Virus record (IMG/VR): IMGVR_UViG_3300022701_000122
Span: 62,001 to 126,000 of that record
Strand: one strand, 5' to 3'
Origin: a virus
DNA: 64,000 nucleotides
A program made the position numbers and the translations under genes. The notes below the pieces were generated by a model. The model worked only from the letters and a program-made list of their open reading frames with translations. It made no database searches and was not told the origin of the DNA. Below are positions 54,607 through 60,846 of this stretch, piece after piece; the first letter of the stretch is position 1, and the number at the start of each line of letters is the position of its first letter.

Positions 54607-55617
54607 ATGTCAATTATAAAAGACAATGATATTAAAATAGTTAATTTGATACTAACAAGAAAATGTAATCTGAGTTGTAACTATTGTAGATTATCTGGAA
54701 ATTTAAGTTATGAGAATTCACCATATCCAGATAAAGAATATTTTTATGAAAATGAATTAGATTATAATGAATGGAAAGATATTATAAGATATTTTAATAC
54801 CAGAAATGAAAATACATTTTTCATATTAGTTGGCGGTGAACCTTTATTCTATAAAAATTTATATAAAATAGTTAATTATCTTAATTATATCAATGCACCA
54901 TATACAATAATATCAAATTGTTCAGAACAAGTTATCCCATTAATAGATGATTTACTTAATAAATGTGGAAAGTTGAAAGGGTTCACTGCAAGTGTAGATC
55001 CCATAATAGATAGTTCAGATAAAAGTATTATACATAAAACAAACAATGGGTTTAAAGTATTAAAATGGTTGAAAGATAAAGATTTAGTTGATGATATTGT
55101 TGCCGAAGTTACAGTAGATAATGATAATATTAAATATCTGATAGAAACTGTTAAGATATTAGATAATAATGGTATAACTACAGATATAACAACATTAGAT
55201 ATATGCAAATCTAAAAATTATGATTTTTCAAATATACGTGATTATTCTAGAGCAGTTCAAAAATCACCAGAAACATTTGAAATATTTAAAAGTTTGATAA
55301 ATTCTAATTTTAAAATACATATGAAAGATCAATTATTGCCAGTTATATATTCCAAGTTACCATGTACCATGAGATGTAATATTAAAATAGGTAATATAAA
55401 CAATATAACAATTGATTCAGATGGTGCTGTTAGATTGTGTTATCGGATAAGGGGCGTTGATTCTGTTAAAAATAGTTATAAAGATATAATTAGAGTTAAT
55501 CTTAATGGTAGTGTTGAAGCTGGATTAATTTCTGATTATAAGAAGTTATGTAGAGGGTGTATTTGGACATGTATGATGATGTCTAATTTACCAAGTGAAA
55601 ATATAATTAATCATTAA
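54607..55617 (+). CDS. Radical SAM enzyme with SPASM-like C-terminal cysteines
   Basis: 336 residues. The [4Fe-4S] motif CNLSCNYC (Cys 20/24/27) follows the strand IVNLILTRK, and LVGGEPLFYKNL is the SAM-binding 'GGEP' motif. C-terminal cysteines in LPCTMRCN, VRLCYRI and CRGCIWTCMM resemble SPASM/Twitch auxiliary cluster sites. Family enzymes abstract hydrogen to modify peptides, nucleotides or cofactors; the substrate is not apparent and no precursor peptide is obvious beside it. Phage radical SAM enzymes include tRNA/DNA base modifiers and peptide-modifying enzymes, so a DNA or protein modification is possible. Confidence 0.88.
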   Translation: MSIIKDNDIKIVNLILTRKCNLSCNYCRLSGNLSYENSPYPDKEYFYENELDYNEWKDIIRYFNTRNENTFFILVGGEPLFYKNLYKIVNYLNYINAPYTIISNCSEQVIPLIDDLLNKCGKLKGFTASVDPIIDSSDKSIIHKTNNGFKVLKWLKDKDLVDDIVAEVTVDNDNIKYLIETVKILDNNGITTDITTLDICKSKNYDFSNIRDYSRAVQKSPETFEIFKSLINSNFKIHMKDQLLPVIYSKLPCTMRCNIKIGNINNITIDSDGAVRLCYRIRGVDSVKNSYKDIIRVNLNGSVEAGLISDYKKLCRGCIWTCMMMSNLPSENIINH

Positions 55618-55628
55618 AGGAATTTATT

Positions 55629-56813
55629 ATGACTCGTAAACCAAACTTATTTATATCGAAAAGAAATTATGATGATATTCCAAAATTGGCAAGTAAAACT
55701 CAATGGTTAGATAAAGGAGCAACCATAAAGTGTTCTAAAAAGTATCAGGGAGATATGATTAACTTTTTAGCTGGTTTTGGATTGGAAGTTAAAAGATATG
55801 ATAACGAAACCAATATTTTCGAAGTTTTAAAGAAGAATAGTGAACAACCAAGATATAAACAATATCTTAAAGATAAAAAGCAAAAAGAGCTTGATATCCA
55901 ATTTGAAAAACTTAAAAAATTTAATGTCGCAACACCAACCAGAAAATTAATTATTGGAAGAAAGTATAAATCATTATTAACCCCAAGTTTAATATATGAA
56001 GTTATTGGAGTTTCCGACGATTTTAAATTTTATCATTGTAAACTCAAAAAATCATATGGGTATCATTACTATAATAATCAAAATTATGAGAAATGGGTAA
56101 TATGGTCGTATATAAACCCAATACCTCTTGATTCAGATAATGTTTCGGAAGAAGATTCATGTAAAGTAATAACTTCTAGTTTATTTAACATGTATTCTTT
56201 TTCAAATCGATCAATTAGTGAGTTGTATAAAAGATGTATAGAACACAATATCGATTTTTCTAATGTTAATACTGATGGATTAGATAATGAATATAAATTA
56301 AATGTTATAAGATCTCTTGTATATGGATTTTCTATAGGAAGTATGGTTTTCATTAAAGAAAGATCTGGTGGTGGTGAAGTTAAAAAATATATTTGTATAT
56401 ATGGTGGAGAGAGATTGAAAACTATATTTGATTTTATAGAAGGAAGATTCAAATTATATTTTACAGGCCAACTTCCAGAAGAAGGGAAGTACATACATCA
56501 ATTAAATGATGATTTTAGAAAAAGATTCTTTGATTCAGCTTATATAAATATATGTACTATAGCATTAAACGAATATGATGGTGAACTGGAAAAACTTTTA
56601 AAGATAGTTAAGTCAGTTATCACATTCAATTATGGATTACTTGGATCGTCCAATCAAAATATTCAAAATCTGCGAACGTTTGAACTAAAATTACATGATG
56701 TTGTTAATCATGTAAGAGGAAGGTTTGATGATGTAAGAAGTCCTCTAATTAGAGAATTGGTCAGACACAGATCTTCATTTTATATAAACCAAGATGAAGA
56801 AGAAACTGCGTAA
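55629..56813 (+). CDS. DUF262/ParB-like domain protein
   Basis: 394 residues behind AAAGGAATT. The second half has the DUF262 layout: LNVIRSLVYGFSIGSMVFI then YICIYGGERLKTIFDFIEGRFKL; here YGGERL stands where DUF262 proteins carry D-G-x-Q-R-L, followed by a Phe-rich segment and a 'GLLGSSNQNIQNLRTFELKL' stretch like the N-G-x-x-L-x-x-x-E motif. The N-terminal 150 residues are basic and unrecognised. DUF262 is known from the GmrS/D modified-DNA restriction system, so a nuclease or regulator role is possible, but key acids/Gln are altered. Ends just before a strong terminator. Confidence 0.5.
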   Translation: MTRKPNLFISKRNYDDIPKLASKTQWLDKGATIKCSKKYQGDMINFLAGFGLEVKRYDNETNIFEVLKKNSEQPRYKQYLKDKKQKELDIQFEKLKKFNVATPTRKLIIGRKYKSLLTPSLIYEVIGVSDDFKFYHCKLKKSYGYHYYNNQNYEKWVIWSYINPIPLDSDNVSEEDSCKVITSSLFNMYSFSNRSISELYKRCIEHNIDFSNVNTDGLDNEYKLNVIRSLVYGFSIGSMVFIKERSGGGEVKKYICIYGGERLKTIFDFIEGRFKLYFTGQLPEEGKYIHQLNDDFRKRFFDSAYINICTIALNEYDGELEKLLKIVKSVITFNYGLLGSSNQNIQNLRTFELKLHDVVNHVRGRFDDVRSPLIRELVRHRSSFYINQDEEETA

Positions 56814-56816
56814 ATG

Positions 56817-56862
56817 AATGGGCATGAATTCTTAAGTTAATTCATGCCCATTTATTTTTTTT
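56817..56862 (+). terminator. Strong rho-independent terminator
   Basis: 14-bp stem AATGGGCATGAATT / AATTCATGCCCATT (56817-56830 with 56839-56852), 8-nt loop, then TTATTTTTTTTT. A promoter motif follows at 56884. Confidence 0.92.
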
Positions 56863-56883
56863 TGAAAAATGTGTAAAAATGAA

Positions 56884-56900
56884 GGACAAACTGTAAATTT
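56884..56900 (+). promoter_or_regulatory. Candidate phage promoter for the RNA polymerase block
   Basis: GGACAAACTGTAAATTT, 35 nt before the ATG at 56919 and directly after a terminator. One of the best matches in the window. Confidence 0.7.
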
Positions 56901-56918
56901 GTATATAAAGGAGAATAT

Positions 56919-57320
56919 ATGAAAGAAATAGATATATTAAAAGATATTGTGCGTAGTAAAGGAATTATTACAGAACAAGAATTTATGAGTAAGAAATCGA
57001 ATAGAGTAAGATTACATTCAACCAATCCAAAATCATTTTTAGCTGTTGGTAAAAATGGAACACCAAGATTTCCAATAGTTAATCAATATAACGCTGTATC
57101 TATGTCTACATTAAAAAGAAGTTTAGCAGCAGCAAGAAGACAGAGATCAATAGCTCAAAATAAAAGTAAGTATCAAAAAATAATTGATAAATTAAAAGTT
57201 TATATAAATAGAATTGAAAAAAGAACGAATACTTATCCAGTATCTTATAAGATAGATAATGCATTAAAAAATATATTGAATAAAGGTATGAAAAAAACAC
57301 TCATAAAAATAGGCGAATAG
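56919..57320 (+). CDS. Small basic protein, possible head or internal protein
   Basis: 133 residues behind AAAGGAG. The segment GTPRFPIVNQYNAVSMSTLKRSLAAARRQRS resembles the 'R-(Y/F)-P-I-x-(D/N)-x-x-(H/N)-A-x-x-(A/S)-L-x-R' motif found in many phage prohead-region or substrate proteins. The C-terminal half is lysine-rich and helical. The function is uncertain. It is the first gene of the transcription unit with the RNA polymerase beta' N-terminal part. Confidence 0.5.
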   Translation: MKEIDILKDIVRSKGIITEQEFMSKKSNRVRLHSTNPKSFLAVGKNGTPRFPIVNQYNAVSMSTLKRSLAAARRQRSIAQNKSKYQKIIDKLKVYINRIEKRTNTYPVSYKIDNALKNILNKGMKKTLIKIGE

Positions 57321-57330
57321 GTTAATTGAT

Positions 57331-58257
57331 ATGATAAATGTAATAAATGTAAATAAGTTTATTCGTGAAGGAAAATTGAAGGGTCCGATAACGAGTCCTC
57401 AAATATTCATGGGTAAATCTTATACACCACATCCAGAAGGGTTACATAGCGAAGAAATATTTGGATTAGACGGTTCACCGGAAAGAAGAAATTCGATGTC
57501 GTGGATTGATTTGAACTGTAATGTAATACATCCAGTATTTTATGATATTGTATCTAAACAAATAGAGAAAAAAATTGTTAAACTAATATCTAATGAAGAA
57601 ATGTTTACTATAAATGAAGAGACAGGTGAACTTGTTCAAGACGAAGAAGGGGAATTAACTGGATTTTCAAGTTTTGTTAAAAATATAGATAAAATAAAAT
57701 TTAGAAGAGCAGAAGAAGGATCAAAAGGTAATAGAAATAAGGTAGTTAGTGTTTTAGAAAAAAATATTAAGAATAATACATTTTTTATAAATAAATTGAT
57801 AGTTATTGCACCAGACTATAGACCAATATTTTATTCAGAATCGGATGATCGACCAACAATCGATGAGTTAAATGATATATATAAAAGTATTATAATATTA
57901 TCTAATCAATTAAAAAGTGTATCTGGACCATTATTTGACATACTTAGCTATAAAATGCAGATGTATATGAAAGAATTGTTTGAATGGGTTAAATCGAAAG
58001 TGAGTAAAAAACACGGTATAATAAGAAGAATGATGCTTGGTAAACGAGTAGATTTTTCTGCTCGATCTGTTATATCACCAAATCCAAATCTTAAACTTGG
58101 TGAAGTTGGAATACCACTTAATACGGCGTGTGGTTTATTTGAACCAAATTTGATATATGGTATAGTAAATTCTCCGTATTCCAAAGATATACCAGATGAA
58201 TTTCATGAAGAAGTTAAATCATTTTTGGGTAAAGAATTACTTCCTGATTTAACGTAA
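57331..58257 (+). CDS. RNA polymerase beta' subunit, N-terminal part (split gene)
   Basis: 308 residues. HSEEIFGLDGSPERR matches the start of beta' (S-x-x-I-F-G near the zipper), and KHGIIRRMMLGKRVDFSARSVISPNPNL then LKLGEVGIPLNTA matches the lid/rudder-switch segment (L-G-K-R-V-D-(Y/F)-S-x-R-S-V-I). The zinc-ribbon between them is shortened. The chain stops soon after this motif, and the conserved segments that follow in cellular beta' continue in the gene at 60847, so the subunit is naturally divided. It would be part of a phage-coded multisubunit RNA polymerase. Confidence 0.93.
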   Translation: MINVINVNKFIREGKLKGPITSPQIFMGKSYTPHPEGLHSEEIFGLDGSPERRNSMSWIDLNCNVIHPVFYDIVSKQIEKKIVKLISNEEMFTINEETGELVQDEEGELTGFSSFVKNIDKIKFRRAEEGSKGNRNKVVSVLEKNIKNNTFFINKLIVIAPDYRPIFYSESDDRPTIDELNDIYKSIIILSNQLKSVSGPLFDILSYKMQMYMKELFEWVKSKVSKKHGIIRRMMLGKRVDFSARSVISPNPNLKLGEVGIPLNTACGLFEPNLIYGIVNSPYSKDIPDEFHEEVKSFLGKELLPDLT

Positions 58258-58276
58258 TAATAAAGGCGATTAAAAA

Positions 58277-58957
58277 ATGTATATATCAGAACAGTATTTA
58301 AATGAATTATCTTATTTCGTAACGCCATACGTTAAAAAATTAATAAATAATATCCCAACTGTTACTAAAAAAGATTTCATTGGCAATGTTGAGCCAGGAG
58401 ATATTGTTCTTGGATTTTCGCCAAGAGAACTGAAAACGGTAAGAACATCTAAGATAATTGCATCTGTTCAACGATCACCATATACTACTTCAAAAATTGT
58501 TGCTGATAATAAGACTATTATTGGATATGGAGTTAAGGCAGTCAATACAGTTGATGAAAATTTTCTTAGAACATATCAATTAAGAAATTTATTAATTGAA
58601 CGACATGAATTATGTTTAATTAGAATAAATGATGCTACACTTACACAAAAAAGAAAAGCTATAGATTTTTGTTTAAATAGACTTGGACTTGAATATAATT
58701 CTTCTGATTTATTGAAAACTATATGGAATGTTTTTACACGAAAGAAACTATTTCCATTTTTTAGAAATGAACCATTGGAGAAAAAAGAAGTAGATAATTT
58801 ACAAAGACCACTTTTTTGTTCTTCTATTATTGCATTGGGTTATTGGTATGCCGGATATAAACATAAATTTAATGGTAAGAGTCCATACGAACTTTGGCCT
58901 ATTGATTTTTTAATTGATGATAATACAACTGGTGTTTGTAGAGTGGAGCAATTATAA
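58277..58957 (+). CDS. YiiX/YaeF-like permuted papain-like hydrolase with leader motif
   Basis: 226 residues. The N-terminus MYISEQYLNEL is a motif shared with two neighbours. VEPGDIVLGFSP is the usual opening strand-turn of NlpC/P60-type and YiiX domains; RPLFCSSIIALGYWYAG holds the likely catalytic Cys, and in the middle ELCLIRINDATLTQKRKAIDFC matches the helix preceding it. YELWPIDFLID fits the 'S-P-x-x-L' ending. Such enzymes hydrolyse amide bonds in peptidoglycan or proteins. It sits between the two RNA polymerase beta' halves. Confidence 0.65.
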   Translation: MYISEQYLNELSYFVTPYVKKLINNIPTVTKKDFIGNVEPGDIVLGFSPRELKTVRTSKIIASVQRSPYTTSKIVADNKTIIGYGVKAVNTVDENFLRTYQLRNLLIERHELCLIRINDATLTQKRKAIDFCLNRLGLEYNSSDLLKTIWNVFTRKKLFPFFRNEPLEKKEVDNLQRPLFCSSIIALGYWYAGYKHKFNGKSPYELWPIDFLIDDNTTGVCRVEQL

Positions 58958-58976
58958 AAAATAAAGGATAATCGTA

Positions 58977-59264
58977 ATGATGGATTTTTTTAAAGAACGT
59001 CACATTTATGATAAGTTAGTAGATGATAACGTATTAGTATGGGAAAGTCATGAAGATGATGTAGATTATTTTGTAAAATGGACGAGAGTAAGTGATAATG
59101 AACACAGAATAAGAGAACATGTGCCAGTTAATAGATGTAATACATTTGGTCAATCAAGATTAAGTTTAAATTTTTTAAAAAAAGGAAAATATCAAATAGA
59201 TATAACTGCATATAGTGAAAAAGGTCTTCAGAGTGATAAGTCATCTATTTTATTGTCAATATAA
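58977..59264 (+). CDS. Small Fn3/Ig-like protein, 95 residues
   Basis: Behind AAAGGATAAT; Met is doubled at the start. Beta-rich with VDYFVKWTRVSDNEH and YQIDITAYSEKGLQSDKSSI, the look of a fibronectin type III-like fold (W, then 'Y-x-(V/I)-x-A-x-x-x-x-G-x-x-S'). Function unknown. The next gene also encodes an Fn3-like protein, exported in that case. Confidence 0.55.
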   Translation: MMDFFKERHIYDKLVDDNVLVWESHEDDVDYFVKWTRVSDNEHRIREHVPVNRCNTFGQSRLSLNFLKKGKYQIDITAYSEKGLQSDKSSILLSI

Positions 59265-59323
59265 CAAACATTTTTATTAGTTAATGTCAATAGTATAAAC
59301 ACTGGTAAGAAAGGATTAAAGAA

Positions 59324-59728
59324 ATGAAGAAATTAAATTTTACATTAATTTTATTGCCGATTATTGTTGTTTGTTTTATGGTTTCCCCATTATTTGCTGC
59401 AACTGTAACATTAACATGGAATCAACCAAATGAATCGGAAGAAAATATTACGGAATGGGAAGTGTTTTGGGGATACGAGGGTAGAGGTGGAAACGGTGAA
59501 GAGTTTGTATACCAATTTAATCCAACCACAAATTCAGAATTACTTGTGACTGAGAAAACATGCGTTATAGAAAATGTAGATAATGGAAAACAGACATTTT
59601 ATGCAGTTAGAGCCAAATCTGGAGAAGTAAGAAGTTTTTATTCAGAAGAAGTATCAACTACTATTCCATTATCAAGTCCATCTGGAATTCAGATTAATAT
59701 ATCGATAACGATTACAACAAATCCATAA
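59324..59728 (+). CDS. Secreted Fn3-like protein with Sec signal peptide
   Basis: 134 residues behind GAAAGGATT. The N-terminus MKKLNFTLILLPIIVVCFMV then SPLFAA is a clear signal peptide with an Ala-x-Ala-like cleavage site near residue 25. The mature part is a single fibronectin type III-like domain (VTLTWNQPNESEENITEWEV; FYAVRAKSGEVRSFYSEEVS). Exported to the periplasm or surface, it could act in superinfection exclusion, adhesion or lysis timing; this is inference. Such exported proteins are unusual between RNA polymerase genes. Confidence 0.7.
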   Translation: MKKLNFTLILLPIIVVCFMVSPLFAATVTLTWNQPNESEENITEWEVFWGYEGRGGNGEEFVYQFNPTTNSELLVTEKTCVIENVDNGKQTFYAVRAKSGEVRSFYSEEVSTTIPLSSPSGIQINISITITTNP

Positions 59729-59769
59729 ATAATTAATAGTAATTATATAATAAATAAAATGGGTGATTT

Positions 59770-60273
59770 ATGTTTTTATCAGAAGAATGCATCAATGAAA
59801 AAATAAATTTAAGTGAAGGAAAATTTTGGGAATGGTTAAAGAAAGTATTCTATGATCATAATCCAAGACATCCACGAATGGTAGAATTAAATCAAGATTA
59901 TTATGAATATATTTGGCATTGTAAAAGAGATCATCGAGATACAACGATGAAAGCAAATATTCCAATTGGTAATGATACTGAAATAAAAATGGATTACGAT
60001 GAAGAAAATATTCAAAAGACTGCATGTGTTCTTGAAGCACGTATTGAATATTTAGAAGGAATAATAGCTGTTATAGAGGAGGAAGGTATAGAGGAAGTTT
60101 GTCAATATAATAAATATAAATCGGAATGTCACAATGTATCACGTAATCTTCTTAGAGCATCAAAAATACGATTAAAACATGATAAAAAATATCTGCAAGG
60201 AATAAAATCTGGAAGGGTAAAACCAAGACGAGATTTTAAAGCAGAATTAGATAATGCCAAATATATAATTTAA
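59770..60273 (+). CDS. Unknown 167-residue protein with SEQ-type leader motif
   Basis: Begins MFLSEECINEK, related to the starts of the genes at 58277 and 60291. The body is helical, charged, with scattered His/Cys (WHCKRDHRDTTMK; CQYNKYKSECHNVS) but no regular metal site. C-terminal part is basic (KSGRVKPRRDFKAEL). No family is recognised. Confidence 0.6.
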   Translation: MFLSEECINEKINLSEGKFWEWLKKVFYDHNPRHPRMVELNQDYYEYIWHCKRDHRDTTMKANIPIGNDTEIKMDYDEENIQKTACVLEARIEYLEGIIAVIEEEGIEEVCQYNKYKSECHNVSRNLLRASKIRLKHDKKYLQGIKSGRVKPRRDFKAELDNAKYII

Positions 60274-60290
60274 AATGAGAATAATAAAAA

Positions 60291-60656
60291 ATGTTTATAT
60301 CAGAACAATACTTAACTGAAATGTCTGTTACTGTAAAATATAAACGAAAATTATTTGATGCTATTGTTTGCCCAAATAGTGGCTTATATTTTTTAGCTGA
60401 TTTTAATGATTGGTCTATAGAATGGGCTGAATATGTTGCTCTTGAAGAAGATATAGATAAAATAACTGAAGATCATTGGAAAGTAATTCATTTTATTCGA
60501 AGTTATTACTCTAAATATAATAGACCACCACGTTTAAGAACAATATTTCGTAAAACTGGATTTAAGTTAATGCATATTTATGAACTATTCCCAAATGGTC
60601 CTGGTCGTGGTGCTGGACGAATGGCTGGACTCCCATATAAACAACTTCCGATATAA
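60291..60656 (+). CDS. DsrC/TusE-like protein lacking the conserved cysteines
   Basis: 121 residues. The core FLADFNDWSIEWAEYVALEE then ITEDHWKVIHFIRSYYSKYN, RPPRLRTIF, and YELFPNGPGRGAGRMAGLP follows DsrC/TusE closely. In the family the C-terminus carries a penultimate Cys, and DsrC also has a Cys about ten residues earlier; here these places read GRGAGRMAG and GLPYKQLPI, so both are missing. It begins with an additional MFISEQYLTEM segment. Thus it is probably not a sulfur carrier but a diverged structural or regulatory homologue (inference). A terminator follows. Confidence 0.85.
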   Translation: MFISEQYLTEMSVTVKYKRKLFDAIVCPNSGLYFLADFNDWSIEWAEYVALEEDIDKITEDHWKVIHFIRSYYSKYNRPPRLRTIFRKTGFKLMHIYELFPNGPGRGAGRMAGLPYKQLPI

Positions 60657-60682
60657 TACATAAATAAAAGTTCAGATAATTT

Positions 60683-60725
60683 AATAAAGCGTATCTATTT
60701 TATAATAGATACGCTTTATTTTTTT
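60683..60725 (+). terminator. Strong rho-independent terminator
   Basis: 17-bp perfect stem AATAAAGCGTATCTATT / AATAGATACGCTTTATT (60683-60699 with 60704-60720), TTAT loop, then TTTTT. Promoter motif at 60748. Confidence 0.92.
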
Positions 60726-60747
60726 AATAAAATTAAGGAAATATGAA

Positions 60748-60764
60748 GGACAAACTACAAATGA
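60748..60764 (+). promoter_or_regulatory. Candidate phage promoter upstream of beta' C-terminal gene
   Basis: GGACAAACTACAAATGA, right after a terminator and 99 nt before the ATG at 60847. The intervening 5'-leader is A/T-rich without an obvious hairpin. Confidence 0.65.
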
Positions 60765-60846
60765 ATATATTAATATAATCTAAATAAAATAAGATAATAA
60801 TATATATAGTTACAACAACGCTATTTAAACAATGAGAGGTCTAAAT

